Source: Ancistrus triradiatus (Eukaryota; Chordata; Actinopteri; Siluriformes; Loricariidae). Taken from it: a DNA stretch of 64,000 bases. Every line of letters starts with the position of its first letter. Within the stretch, counting starts at the first letter, position 1. The position numbers and the translations under genes are program-made. The stretch lies in NCBI GenBank assembly GCA_025084515.1, contig JAJAGP010003183.1, forward strand, positions 1 through 64,000, read 5' to 3'. Below are positions 25,111-38,019 of this stretch, in pieces. The notes beneath the pieces were generated by a model, which worked only from the letters and a program-made list of their open reading frames with translations, was not told where the DNA came from and searched no databases.

Positions 25111-26060
25111 AAGCAATCTAAACCACTACCACTGGAAGGTGACTGGTACATGAGCTTGTTTATACACCAAATTCTACTAAGTTTTAATAGCTTATCAGCA
25201 CTCATAAATGTAGTTTTCGAATTGATGTCAAGGATTATAATGTATAAATATGGCTTAGGAAAAAAGTTTCATTTATATTAATTTAAGGAGTAATGTGACA
25301 AAAGCTAGGGATTTTGACAGGTTATGATTATTTCTATAGGTACAGTTCATATGATTGCAATAAAAATACCTAAGAGGGAAAAAAAATTTCCTTCTCCCCT
25401 GTAATACCATCATGTGTGACCAAGTGCTTGGAGGGATTTCTCACTGCTATGTGCATTGTGAGTAGCCAAAAATGTCTGCTTAACAGGTTTCATTGCAGGT
25501 GTGATAGTTGACATATATAGAACCTGTCACACAATAATTATCTTCCACTGCCAGGAAAACAATTCTTGCTTTAGAGAATGTCAAATAGTCGAGGGAATAT
25601 TACCAAAAAAAAAAAAACCTCTGACACTACTGTCACACACAAAGTGAAATGGACGTATTGAATGGTTGTATTCGAAGAGTTAATAGCGATATCGAACAGT
25701 TCAGTATTCAGATCTCAACTGCATTTTCCATCACCTGATTTTCTTCAAATTTAAAGACAAGTGCTTCTTTTAAAGGCGAAAAAACTAAAGCCCCAGTACA
25801 AACTGATAATTTTGTAGTGGTCTTTTTGTGTTTCCAGAGCTGTATTAATAAAAAACAACTATGGCTCTGAAGTCTGACTAGACAATAAAACACTAGCAGT
25901 GGAAAAAACACTGGATGCTGTGCATTTTGGATTCCGTCATTTATCCGTATTCTGTGTACATCAGAAGAATTGCAGAGTTCCAAATAATCGTCATGATTTC
26001 CTAAGGAGGATCAACTATTTACAGAAGCCACTTAAAATGCCTGTTCTTGACCATATTTAT
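25111..26060. other. non-coding stretch
   Basis: Nothing firmly recognised. Confidence 0.4.
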
Positions 26061-26677
26061 AGGTACCCCCTGATTTATGATGGGGATCTGTTCCGACAAA
26101 TCCAACTGAAGTTGAATTTATTGTAAACCAAGGAGTTGAACATATACAGTATAAATCATAGCGTAGCCTACATTAAACATACTTAAAACAGGACCGCGGC
26201 TTTTCTTCACTACATTTCCCAGTGCTCATCACTCCCTACGTCAGTAGTGCATGGTGTGCCTTAAACATGCTTAATACACTTACATTAAACTTCAGTTGGG
26301 CAAAATTATTAACATCAAGCTTATTTTAGAATATCTCATTGAATATCGCATGCCATGCATTGAATAACGTATCGTGAAAAATGTATTTGCAAAGCGAAAA
26401 ACAAAAAACGATTATTGTGCGACCGCAGCTTTTCCTCACTACATTTCCCAGCGCTCATCACGTCCGCCATGTCACGCACTGCCGACTTCCTCATCAGAGT
26501 GCGGGAGGGTGTCGTACTGCTTATCGTACTGGGTAATCGTATTGCTTGTCTGGGAAAATTCTAAGTTCCAAATTCAGAGTACAGATTTTGCTGAATGTGT
26601 ATTTATGTTTACTATCGGCTTCCTATTGTAAAGTCAAAATATCGCAAGTCGAGCCTTCATAAAGCAGGGAGTATCTG
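26061..26677 (+). mobile_element. TA-flanked non-autonomous element (ctccctgatttat family), copy 2
   Basis: Left aggtaccccctgatttatga and right cataaagcagggagtatct form inverted ends. Contains a tandem-like repeat of ccgcggcttttcttcactac / ccgcagcttttcctcactac at 26195 and 26423. Confidence 0.75.
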
Positions 26678-28281
26678 TACATCCTTAGCCGTGTAAAATG
26701 TCACAGTATGAGTGATGTCTTTTAACTGCCATTGTCATTGTAGCCTGAGCTGATGCATGCTATCTGGCTTTCTGCATACTCTTTGGGGTTCTTCCTTTTG
26801 TGTTTGCACCAAACTAGAAAACTGTAGTTGTATCTTTTGTCTGTTTAGTAAAACTCAAGCCAATCTAATAAAACTGATTACATTTTTCAGTCACTAATTC
26901 ATGTCGTCGACCATGCTACTGGACCCGCCCACTCTGGACTATTACTGGTTTGTGTGTCTGTCGACACTTTCAGCGCAAGTAGTAAGATTAAGGCAGAACA
27001 TGCAGACATTTTAATCGTTCACAACCTAAAATCTTCACAGCACCCACCCCTAGCTTTAACTCACCCTCAGAGTTCTGTAGACCATTAAGAATTGGAACAG
27101 CTTGCCCAAGTTGAGCCGTCTCTCCAAATGAGATGATGGAAGTTAGAGAGGCCAGTAGCACCTTTGAACAACTAATACGTCTTTATGGCTGTGATTGGTT
27201 TTAAATGCTGGACAAACAGGTCTGATTCACGTTGGTCCTGCCTCACCATGGATCTACTGCTAACATCTTGGTGCCAAATACCACAGGACATCTACAGAGG
27301 TCTTGTGGAGTCCATGACTCAATAGCACAATAGCAGGCAGGTAGTTTTAATGTCATGGCTGATCAGTGTGTGACAGTTTTCTGCCCTAGACACAACACTC
27401 CTATTGTTATCCATAAACTCAGCCAAAATAAAAAACAGAGTGCTTTGTTGAAAACAGATACAATTTAAGCATAAAACATTTATTCTACTGCACTTGCACA
27501 TGGTGATTAAAATAAGATTTGCAAAAAGGTTGAATTTACTAGAGATATAAATCACAATTTTATCTTCATTGCCAAATATAAGCTATTGGACCAAGGCCAG
27601 CACACACCTAAATTTATAATTATAAACAGATTATCATGGATATTAAACTTCAACAAGCTGTTGAGTTCCACTAAAATATAGTACTTTAGGAGTAATGGGA
27701 CAAGCATTAACCACAGAAAAGAACTTTACCTAAGGCTACTATTCTAGTCAGGTTGATGACCTTAAAGGTGTATTAGAGATTAGTCACATATTGACTATAC
27801 AGTCAAAGCTTGGTGATAACCAAAATGGCATGCAGAAACATGGGAAATACTACAATTGCTTGTATAAGACAAACTCCAAAGATACATCTGAACTGCAAAT
27901 TCGGATTCATTCCCAAATGTATTTACAATACCTTTGACTAGACAGGATTTCATATGCTGTGCAGTCTGAATTTCTAAGGTTACAGCCAGGTCCATGCATA
28001 TGGCACATGTCATTCCAGAACATATGTCAACTAAAAGTGCCACAGCACAGATATTTGACACTAACTTTCCACTTTGTGTGTGGGGTGGGGTGGGGGGGAC
28101 TTTTTCCAATGCAGTCATCTGTTATTAACTAATTATTAGGATGGAAGACCCAGGAAAACCCTGAGAGTAGCAGGTTTACAGCTATCATTATGGTTTTCGG
28201 TGACATGGTAATTTTCAGACTTCTCTATACTAACCTAATGGACAGATGTTCAGAGCACTGCTAGAGTCAAACCTTGTTATC
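26678..28281. other. non-coding stretch
   Basis: No gene found. A G-rich run (gtgtggggtggggtgggggggac) lies near 28078-28100. Confidence 0.4.
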
Positions 28282-29038
28282 CATATACAATGCATTTGCA
28301 AAGTCTTCAGACCCTTTCACTTTTTCCCCCCACAGGCCTTGTGTTAAAATAATTTACAAAAAAAAAAACAATCTGCACTCAGTAACACAATGAGAAAGTG
28401 AGAGCAAACGTTTAGAATTTTTTTTGCAAATATATCAAAAAAGGAAAAACTAATTTTGCAAGGGCATAAGTACTCAGACTCTTTGCCATGACGCTTAGTT
28501 TAGCTCTGTGGGCCTCCCACTTCTCTTGATCATCTTTGAGATATTTCTACAACTTGATTGAGTCCACCTGTGGTAAATTCAGTTGACTGAAAAACAATGT
28601 TCTCTGGTCTGATAAAACCAAGACTGAACTTTTAGGTCTCAGTTTTAAGGGTTATGTCTGGAGGAAAGTAGGCACTGCTCATCATCTGCCCAATTCCATC
28701 CCTACAGTGAAGCATGGGGATGTCAGCTGTGGGGGTGTTCTTCAGTGGATGGGACAGAGAGACTGGTAGGATTGAAAGCTGAATGGAGCAAAGTACAGAG
28801 ATACCCTTAATGAAAACCTGAGCCAGAGCACTCAGACTCGGCCAAAAGGTTCACCTTCCAAAAAGACAATGGCCATAAACACACAACACAAGACAACTCA
28901 AGAGTGCCTTAGGGACAACTCTGTGGATGTCCTTGAGTGACCCAGCCAGAGCCCTGACCTGAAGTTAATCAAACATCTCTGGAGAGACCTGAAAATGGCT
29001 GTCCACAGACAGTCTCCATCCAACCTGACCGAGCTTGA
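28282..29038 (+). mobile_element. Tc1-like element, family D, truncated at the 3' end
   Basis: Starts near tgcatttgcaaagtcttcag. Plus-strand transposase pieces include WSDKTKTELL, SVKHGDVSCGGVL and later SQSPDLKLIKHLW. The sequence stops abruptly at 29038, within gaccgagcttgaga, where hairpin MITE sequence takes over. Several frameshifts. Confidence 0.8.
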
Positions 29039-29099
29039 GAGACAGCAGTGCTACTGGAGTTTTTAAACACTGTTCACTCACCGTGCGCTCTATTGGAGA

Positions 29100-30479
29100 C
29101 AGTGGTGCTTGAAAGTTTGTGAACCCTTTAGAATTTACTATATTTCTGTATAAATATGACCTAAAACATCATCAGATTTTCACACAAGTCCTAAAAGTAG
29201 ATAAAGAACCCAGTTAAACAAATGAGACAAAAATATTATACTTGGTCATTTATTTATTGAGGAAAATGATCTAATATTACATATTAGTGAGTGGCAAAAG
29301 TATGTGACCCTTTGCTTTCAGTATCTGGTGTGACCCCCATGTGCAGCAAATAACTGCAACTAAACGTTTCCTGTAACTGCTGATCAGTCCTGCACACCGG
29401 CTTGGAGGAATTTTAGCCCATTCCTCCGTACAGAACAGCTTCAGCTCTGGGATGTTGGTGGGTTTCCTCACATTAGCTGCTCGCTTCAGGTTCTTCCACA
29501 ACATTTCCATTGGATTAAGGTCAGGACTTTGACTTGGCCATTCCAAAACATTAACTTTATTCTTCTTTAACCATTCTTTGGTAGAACGGCTTGTGTGCTT
29601 AGGGTCGTTGTCTTGCTGTCTGACCCACCTTCTCTTGAGATTCAGTTCATGGACAGATGTCCTGACATTTTCCTTTAGAATTCTCTGATATAATTCAGAA
29701 TTCATTGTTCCATCAATGATGGCAAGCCGTCCTGGTCCAGATGCAGCAAAACAGGCCCAAACCATGATACTACCACCACCATGTTTCCACAGATGGGATA
29801 AGGTTTCTTATGCTGGAATGCAGTGTTTTCCTTTCTCCAAACATAACACTTTTCTTTTAAACTAAAAAAATTCTTATTTTGGTCTCAAATGTCCACAAAA
29901 CATTCTTCCAGTAGCCTTCTGGCTTGTCCACTTGATCTTTAGCAAACTGCAGACGAGCAGCAATGTTCTTTTTGGAGAGCAGTGGCTTTCTCCTTGCAAC
30001 CTTGCCATGCACACCATTGTTGTTCAGTGTTCTTCTGATGGTGGACTCATGAACATTAGTCAATGTGAGAGAGGCCTTCAGTTACCCTGGGGTCCTTTGT
30101 GACCTCGCCAACTACTACACGCCTTGATGCCATGATACACTTCCACAAACATGTCTTGTGAAGTGCAGACTTTGATAGATCCCTGTTCTTTAAATAAAAC
30201 AGGGGGCCCACTCACACCTGATTGTCATCCCATTGATTGAAAACACCTGACTAAATTAACTGCTAATCCTAGAGGTTCACATACTTTTGCCACTTGCTAA
30301 CATTGAATCATTTTCCTCAATAAATAAATGACCAAGTGTAATATGTGTGTCTCATTTGTTTAACTGGCTTCTCTTTATCTACTTTTAGGACTTGTATGAA
30401 AATCTGATGATGTTTTTGGACATATTTATACAGAAATGTAGAAAATTCTAAAGGGTTCACAAACTTTCAAGCACCACTG
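29100..30479 (-). mobile_element. Tc1-like element, family B, both termini intact (1380 bp)
   Basis: Perfect-looking ends cagtggtgcttgaaagtttg and caaactttcaagcaccactg. The right flank is TA; the left flank is GA, perhaps a mutated TA. Most of the transposase HTH coding part is deleted around 30117-30127. This is the best-preserved terminal pair in the window. Confidence 0.93.
29277..30063 (-). pseudogene. family B transposase remnant
   Basis: Two open blocks (30063-29857 and 29765-29277) cover the catalytic part. They read TNVHESTIRRTLNNNGVHGK, LLSKKNIAARLQFAKDQVDK, GPGRLAIIDGTMNSELYQRI, QQDNDPKHTSRSTKEWLKKN and NPMEMLWKNLKRA. The second Asp and the Glu of the DDE triad are present. The first Asp is lost (LWTFETK). 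A frameshift lies near 29785, and the start and HTH are missing, so it is not functional. Confidence 0.9.
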
Positions 30480-30835
30480 TACACGTACTATATTGCTCCA
30501 CCTAGTAGACAGCTTTGTTAAGTGGACTACTTTCCATCCAGTGACAGTGGGGCGGTTAAGAGCTCCAGCAGCATTGCTGTGTCTGATCCACTCATACCAG
30601 CACAACACACGCTAACACACCCCCACCACATCAGTGTCACTGCCGTACTGAGAATGATCCACCACCCAAATAGCACCTGATCTGTGCTGGTCCTTTTGGG
30701 GTCTAACAACGTATTTAGAGAAACAGACTAGTCTGAAACCGTAGAAATGCTTCTATATGATAAGTGGAATTGACAAAATGGACAATGAGCATAGAAACAA
30801 GGAGGTGTACCTAAAAAAAGTAATCAGCACATGTA

Positions 30836-31780
30836 TAAGCAACTCTAGAGTGACACAAACAGTGGACAATTATTTCTAAATGGTTCATCCCTTAAATTAA
30901 AAGCTGGAATTCCGTCATTTATTCATCTAATATCACAGGGGCTGAACCTTAATTTAAGTGTTGTAGGGTTGTTGATAAATTTTATGAAGAAAGCACTGCC
31001 TAAAATTCCTTCTTTCTAAAAGGGAAGAGTTTTGTTGCCTATAAAAAGGACTAACAGCAAACAAAAGAAACTGACATGCACACGTACAATCTTAAAACAT
31101 GAAGGCTATCCAGTAACCTCTTTTTCACATTCAAATTCATTTGGTAGAAACAGGCAAACCTGAGTGTTGTCCTGGTTTTATGACTCTCTTTGCTGACCCA
31201 TTTTTTCAGGGAAAACGTCTGCATTCAACTCAGGCTGAACTATAAGGGCATCGGTTCTTTCAGAAGTGTGTACTCTTTCAGCCTGCCACTCTCGCCCCCG
31301 CTTGCTCTCTATGCTCGCTCTCTATCCTTCATTGACCTCGGTTTGTCAGTTCACAGCTGCTCATTACTGGAACCGCTGTCCATGTACACAGTCTGACGTC
31401 CCCAAGCGTATCCAGCTCTTGCGTTGAGGTACACTTGATAGGTAACTGCTGGCAAAGTAAATTCACACCAATTTTAACAGTGAATTTTCTTTACAGTGCA
31501 TCTCTGAAAATGACAAGAGCAATTGCTGACACCACGCTACAGCAAGAATTGTATACGATCCAGAACTAATGTACTAGCGTTGCTGTCTTATCATGAAACT
31601 TTAAGGAAGTGGGTGAAAATCCTCAGATTCAACCCAAGCTATGTAAATCTGACCTCAGGTACAGAGTACACAAGGGATATATTCAAATAAATAACGAAAA
31701 CAGGTATGTGCCATTTAACGTCTGCTTTAAGAGGAAGCCTAAACTGGTACACACATGTATGGAAATTCATAACAGTTAGA
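30836..31780. other. non-coding stretch
   Basis: A pyrimidine-rich segment at 31270-31345; no gene recognised. Confidence 0.4.
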
Positions 31781-32790
31781 GAGAACACAGTAATGTACTG
31801 TTACAACCCAGTCTAAGGGAAAGCTGAGGACAGTATGATGGACCTGATACTTTTAGTTAACGGAAGCCAAAAATGCATTGATACAGTATTACGAACAACA
31901 TGGGAGATCAGTCAGATGAAGGCCGGTTCTCAATATGCGTACTTCTCTGTATCTAACCAAGTATGCTCCAAATCCCCGCATGTGTTCTTGCTCCGCCCAT
32001 ATTATCGAGAATGCATCGGAGCAGACTTATATGGACTTGGACAGCGAAATATCCCACAATGCATTGTCAGCTCGATAATGGCGGATGAGAGGACTCCCAA
32101 CTGGTTGCAGAATTTTCAAAGTAATGCTGTTATTGTGCCATGAAATGAAGTTATACGATTTTTTTAGGCGAGAATGTAGTTGTTTAAAATTCAACTGTGT
32201 GTCAGTTTATCAAGATAAAGCTTAAATTAAAAAATGCTCAGACGATTTCGGAGATGTGACAAAGTTATTAACGCATTTATTATGCATTATAAGTATTATT
32301 TATTCAGCCTGTATTGTAAATATGAATTGTCTGATACAAATTGAAGTTTCGAATTAAATTCCCTTCTAAATCAGACTTGTTTGGTGCTCGGGAGGTTTTT
32401 ATTCATGCTTAAATGCGATCGGTCTGTTGAGATTAAACTATTCAGTGGAAAGTAAAAGATCTGAGCACTTTTTTCCACCACCGACAGGCTTTATACAATG
32501 TATTTTAGGATTTTATTTAGGTGTAAAAAGTAAACTGCTTTGTCTCCATAGCCAAGTACGCTGCTGTTCCAATTATAGAATAACCAAACTGCGTAATCCC
32601 ATCATCTGGAGAATGTACTCAAGTCAAACTTCCTAGTCCAGACTAGAAAGTATGCAGGTCCGAACTTCGCGTACTTGGTATTGAGAAACTGCCAGAGACT
32701 CAATGAGTGAATGTGAACCAGTTCATGTAGTTCTAGTTCTGAGAGAATATCCAGTTGTTTGATGGACAACCAAAAAATAGGACAGGCACA
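31781..32790 (+). repeat. unclassified interspersed repeat (R2), copy 1, carrying an insertion
   Basis: 31781-31920 and 32694-32790 together match 60465-60690 (aatgtactgttac, gatggacctgatactttt, gagactcaatgagtgaatgt). The 773 bp in between is an inserted element. Confidence 0.8.
31921..32693. mobile_element. non-autonomous element with ggcnggttctcaat termini
   Basis: The left end ggccggttctcaatatgcgt is the inverted counterpart of the right end tattgagaaactgcc, with further matching gtac inside. It is absent from the paralogous repeat at 60603. No transposase; a hAT-like class is a guess. Confidence 0.75.
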
Positions 32791-32919
32791 AAGACTTACA
32801 AATGCCATATACAGCTTGTTATAAATAAGTAGCGGAAAGGCATACACACAAACATGAGTAATTTGAACAAAGTCTCTAAACACATCAACCAAGTTAGATC
32901 AGCCTCTAGTCCAAACTAC

Positions 32920-33115
32920 ATTTACATTTACAGCATTTAGCAGACGCCCTTATCCAGAGCGACTTACAATTGGTACAGTCTTACAATCCAAGCAATTGTG
33001 GGTTAAGGGTCTTGCTCAAGGACCCAACAGTGGCAGCTTGGCAGAGGTGGGATTTGAACGCTGGACCTTTTGGTCCATAGTCTAGTACCTTAACCGTTAG
33101 GCTACCACAGTCCCA
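32920..33115 (-). repeat. tRNA-derived SINE (S1), copy 2
   Basis: Minus strand: gtagcctaacggttaaggta (A box), then gttcaaatcccacct (B box), then the shared tail ending gctaaatgctgtaaatgtaa. Confidence 0.9.
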
Positions 33116-33141
33116 AAAAAACTTCCAATTGTTTAAAACTA

Positions 33142-33440
33142 GTGGTCGATCAATTCATCGGATTAGTCAGACATTGCCATTTTGTGATAATCCGCATCAG
33201 CCCGATGCCTGTGCTCACAAGGACGATACTCAAAAAAAGAGTGGGGAAGATGAAAACTTTGTTTCCAGCATTACAACTTCCTGCTCTTAACTGGGACTGG
33301 GATTGAAAACAAAAAGGTGCCGATACCATGTGCACTACTCTAACATTGTTTAATATTTGCAAGTATTTACAATGTTCGTTTTTTCCATCATAAACAAGGT
33401 ATCTCTAAATATCGGCATTAGCCATTAGAGAATAAATCTG
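33142..33440. mobile_element. MITE-like repeat
   Basis: Opens ctagtggtcgatcaattcat and closes ccattagagaataaatctg with mirrored cgatgcc/cggcatt cores, as in a common fish repeat. Confidence 0.45.
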
Positions 33441-34719
33441 TCCAAAACTAGTCCAAATGTGAGCTAACAAGCAAGGAAGCACAGGACCATTAAGGTAGTC
33501 ACACACTCACACGCTTGACAGACTTTAAGTAGTCTTAAACGCCCACCTCTGCTTGAGTCCACAGCGTTCATTGGCTGTTTAGGTGACTGCATTGATTGGC
33601 TGTTTATGGCCGCAACATACAGAGTTAAAAGACAGATTATAATTGATTATTTCCCATTATAATTTATTAGAATTGTTACGACTTTCAGCCAATTTAAAGT
33701 GAAAAGTCAACCTACTGCATATCTTTTGAATGTGGGAGCAACCTCGGTCGTTAAAGCAAACCATCGTTGATCAAAGGGTCATTAAACAGCGCATACCTGT
33801 GATGGAGGATATTCTATACAATAGCAGCCAATTCTTTATTATGCACTGTGAAAAAAATCAATCCTATAAAAATCTTAGCTGAACTGTCAGTGACTACAAA
33901 AAAGGAGAATTAAACAGCAGAGAGGCTTGCCTGGCAGATCTGTCAGTAAGGTCAAAGGCCATGGGAAACAAAGGCAGACGAGAGCACTTGCACTAAAGCG
34001 AAGGTGGTGCTCTGACTGCACACGAACAAAACAACCTATACAAGTGAAGACGAAGGAGGAGGCTTGTCAACAAGGTGACCAAAATAAAGCACTAAGCTGA
34101 AGACACTTCAAAACCTAAATATAAAGCCTATTAAAAGTTTGAAAAGACCCCAGCTTGAGAACAGTCAGTGCTCTTTGCCCTCTGTCTTATTAAACACTTT
34201 TAATGTCTACTCCTGGCAGACAAACAAGCCACACTGTTCAGCCTCAAGAACTACAAGCAGAACAAAGCTGAGAAATTTACTGCCTTACACAGGTCAGGTT
34301 ACTCTATAGCGCACCAGCGTGACCCAGCAAGCCACAACAACATTCAGTGACCCCCAGCCTCCCAGGCATAAAGGAAAGGGAAAAGCCTGTTTTAATGAGG
34401 TTAAAACGGCAGGTTAACATAAATCCTATTCCATTAACCCTACGAGCTTTTTTTCTGTATTATTTAACTGGCGCTATAACGTTCAGGAACCAATACTGCC
34501 AAACATGCGTCCGACAGAAGTGACCTGAACGACATTAAAATAAGTCAAACTCTGCTTTTTTAATTAGTCTTTCCATTTAATGAAGAATATGAAACAACCT
34601 ATTGTAAATCATTAATGACCATTCTGTATTCATTGTGGTACGTGAGCATGTCCCATTTAACCCCGCCCCAGCTTTTTGGAATGAGCTGCAGAACTGGAAT
34701 TGCAGGAATTAAAGTTTAT
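33441..34719. other. non-coding stretch
   Basis: Nothing recognised. Confidence 0.4.
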
Positions 34720-35178
34720 AACCTTTAAATTTTCTATATTTCGCATAAATATGACCTGACAATCATCAGATTTTTCATTACAGTCCTAAAAGTAGATAAC
34801 AGAGAAACCTGTTACAAACAAATGAGAACAGAAAATATTACACTTGGTAATTTATTCTGAGGAAAATGATCCAATATTACATATTAGTGAGTGGCAAAAA
34901 GTATGTGAACCTTATTAGGATAGCAGGGTTAATTGAAGGTGAAAAACTCGAGTCAGGTGTTTTCAATCATAGGATGACAATCAGGTGTGAGTGGCACCCC
35001 GTTTTATTAAAAGAAACAGGGAATCTATTCAAGTCATGCTCTCACAAAACAGTTGTGGGAAAGTGTATCATGGTTTAAGAACAAGGAGGATTTCTGAGGA
35101 AGCTCAGAAAAAGAGGTTGTTGATGCTATCAGGATGGAAAAGTGAACAAACATCTCTAAAGAGTTTGGACTGCACCAA

Positions 35179-35209
<31 letters not shown>

Positions 35210-35640
35210 ACCCCAAAGTCAGACAGATGTGTGTACAAATGGAGGAAATTCAAAACCATTGTACCCTCGCCAGGAGTGTCGACCAACAAAGTCACTCAGG
35301 AAAAAAGCAAGGCAAGAGCAAGGCGTGTAATAGCTGGCGAGGTCACAAAGGACCCCAGGGTAACTTCTAAGCAACTGAAGGCCTCTCACATTGGCTAATG
35401 TTAATGTTCATGAGTCCACCATCAGAAGAACACTGAACAACAATGCTGTGCATGCCAGGGTTGCAAGGAGAAATGGTTTAGAATGGCCAAGTCAAAGCTG
35501 TGGAAGGATCTGAAGCGAGCATTTAATGCAAGGAAACCCACCAACATCCCAGAGTTGTAGCCGTTTTGTACGGAGGAATGGGCTGGTGTGAAGGACTGAT
35601 CAACAGTTACCAGACACGTTTAGTCGCAGTTATATTCACA
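34720..35640 (+). mobile_element. Tc1-like element, family B, decayed, with a poly-C expansion
   Basis: The plus strand retains the 5' region (atgacctgacaatcatcaga) and broken HTH (RISEEAQKKRLLMLSGWK). It then has a 30-C run, DRCVYKWRKFKTIV, and a jump (near 35480) to the C-terminal GLEWPSQS-like and DLKRAFNARKPTNIP-like blocks. Termini are missing. Confidence 0.85.
35180..35209. repeat. homopolymer C30 tract
   Basis: Thirty consecutive C followed by acccc, replacing the short accaatccac of other family B copies. Confidence 0.95.
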
Positions 35641-35894
35641 TACGGCGCATCACTGTACTTAGTCTACATGTTAAACTTGTGCTCAGAACAATAATAAGAA
35701 TATATAACCCTTTGCTGTCACATTTGCAAACTTTGCTGACAGACATTGTGGCCAGAAACAGCCAATCAACACCGGTCATCTCAACAGTCATACCATCCTC
35801 TTAAGTGTTACAGCTTTCCTCTAGACAGGGTGGTAACATTACATTAATCCATTTTTTACAGTTATTGTGCATTTCCATAAATGACACAGGGTTT

Positions 35895-36135
35895 TAAATA
35901 TATAAAAACAGCTTAGGCTTTGGCTGCTGTGTAGATGGCAGCGTTCCACTCGCGTTTTCCATGGTATTTCTGAAGCATCGTTTGCGTGCAGTTTTTCTGG
36001 TAAAAATACCCATTATATTTACCTTACAGAAGCATAAAAAGACTATGTCGCTATGGTAATGTTTGCTCAATTTTGGTCAACAAACTGTCTCAAAGAACAT
36101 AATGCGGACGTTAGACGGCACATACCTGTTCTCTA
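35895..36135 (+). repeat. unclassified interspersed repeat (R1), copy 2
   Basis: tagatggcagcgttccactc, aaaaagactatgtcgctatg and ggcacatacctgt are collinear with 17040-17275. Confidence 0.75.
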
Positions 36136-36952
36136 AAACCTATGGATGATTTCATACGTGACAGTAATCTGATGTAATTATCATTAGATCAATCATGTAT
36201 GAACTGTGTTGGTAAAAGTTCCATATGCTCCATATTCTCTTGCTCTACACACCAAAGAATAAAACACCATTATACAAAAATGAGTCACATTTCTCATTGC
36301 TTTAGGCAAGTTAAGGTATCCCTACCAAAGTCAGGCCAGATGATCATGAAAAGCAACCTGCACCGACAAGCCCCAGAACACTGGAGTAATTTAGCCAAAT
36401 TTTGAATTAGAGTTTAGTCATATTTTACTTGGCAAAAACCACAGTAATTTGAATGGCTTTAAATCAGTGCCAACCTGGATATTACAGGATACAACTAATT
36501 ATAACGTTGTGAGCTAAAGAGTGAATATAATGCTCTGTAGCAAATGTGGATATTTCCATTGTGTTTATAGGGTATTTTATAAACTTCTTTAAGTAGGTTA
36601 ACATTACATTAAATGTATATTGATACTGCCTTCTCACAGGCTCACATCAGCACCATCTCTGAGTAAACACAGTATATTGTTATAGACATTGGCTGATTCA
36701 TGACAGACTTTTGCCTTGTTTTATACGTTGATAAATGAGTAAGGAAAATCTGTCACTTATATTTTCACCCTATTGAGTTAAGCAGGTAAACTACAATATT
36801 CAAGACTGGTTCTTTCTGGATTTTTTAAATATATTTTGTCAACTTTAATTAAAAGGTTAGAATCCTCATATTTTTCAGTATCAAACTAAGAATGTTAATC
36901 TGAAATGCAGTTTACTTCTGGTTGTATAACTTGAACATGGCTTTATATTATT
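36136..36952. other. non-coding stretch
   Basis: Nothing recognised. Confidence 0.4.
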
Positions 36953-37409
36953 TAACCCCAAATCAGAAAAAGTTGGGGGAAATGGGCACCGAAATTCCAT
37001 CAGATTCCATGATTTTATGGTTTAATTATATTACGCACTGTAGAAAAAGAAACACGCAAATTCCTTCCAATCTTTCTTTGTGGAACATTGTTGTTAAACA
37101 TTTCAATAATCTTCTCATGTATTTGTTGCCAAACTGGAGCTCCTTTGCCCACGTTTACTCCTCAAAGACTCAGTCTTTTCGTGGATACTGCTTTATACCA
37201 AATCATAGTTACAGACACCTGTTGACATGAGCTGCAGAACTGAAATGCAGGAATTTTATTAATTAAAATTAAGTGAAATTAAGTTGACTAATAACTTGGG
37301 TTCATACTGTCTGCAAGGAAATAAAAGTTAAAGTAAACATAAGAACTAATGCATTTTTTTTTATTTGCAATTTCCATACTGTCCCAGCTTTTTCTGATTT
37401 GTGGTTGTA
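36953..37409. mobile_element. MITE with aaccccaaatcagaaaaagttggg termini
   Basis: The left end is mirrored by cccagctttttctgatttgt at the right. No ORF. A related piece lies at 43160-43435. Confidence 0.8.
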
Positions 37410-37529
37410 TTCGAAGCTCAATGTACCTGTTTCAAATTAGGAGGCATAGTTTGTAACTGAAAAAAAAAGCTCATCAAAGTAATCAGATGATCATGTGGTT
37501 TATAAATGAGACACTTGGCCAGTAATTGT

Positions 37530-37720
37530 GGGACTGCGGTAGCCTAGCGGTTAAGGTACTGGACTCTGGACCAGAAGGTCCAGGGTTCAAATCCCACCTC
37601 TGCCAAGCTGCCACTGTTGGGTCCTTGAGCAAGACCGTTAACCCACAATTGCTTGGACTGTAAGACTGTATCAATGGTAAGTCGCTCTGGATAAGGCCAT
37701 CTGCTAAATGCTGTAAATGT
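37530..37720 (+). repeat. tRNA-derived SINE (S1), copy 3
   Basis: Plus strand: ggtagcctagcggttaaggt (A box), gggttcaaatcccacctctg (B box), tail gtcgctctggataaggccat. Best-preserved head with the 63580 copy. Confidence 0.92.
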
Positions 37721-38019
37721 AATTTAAATCACTTTCTCCTATACAGTCTATACTACTTTTATAACATCAGCAGCACATAATGTTGTACATGAGATATTGT
37801 GAGATGCCAAAGCATACATTAATTAGACAAACCTATACATGTTGATTATACACAAGTAAATTCTATGAAATCCTATCACAATTATTACAAACTCCTGTAA
37901 TATTACTTAACCGTTTGTTTGTAAAACCTATCCTGCATGAAGAGAACTTTTGCATTACTTCAATTTGGCGAGTGAAGGTTACATCACAAAAGTAGGTAAG
38001 AAATTCTAACCCCTTTAGG

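Larger units (their letters stand above)
29039..30835. mobile_element. palindromic hairpin MITE (family H) split by a Tc1 insertion
   Basis: 29039-29099 holds the inner left arm (gcagtgctactggagttttt). 30480-30835 holds the remainder, ending caaggaggtgtaccta. Removing 29100-30479 rejoins the MITE. The outer left arm was replaced by the family D element. Confidence 0.85.

Noticed and set aside
32920..33115. A/B-box pairs in the S1 SINE copies as possible tRNA genes
   Set aside because: They cannot form a cloverleaf with a paired acceptor stem, and each is followed by the same SINE tail at five places.
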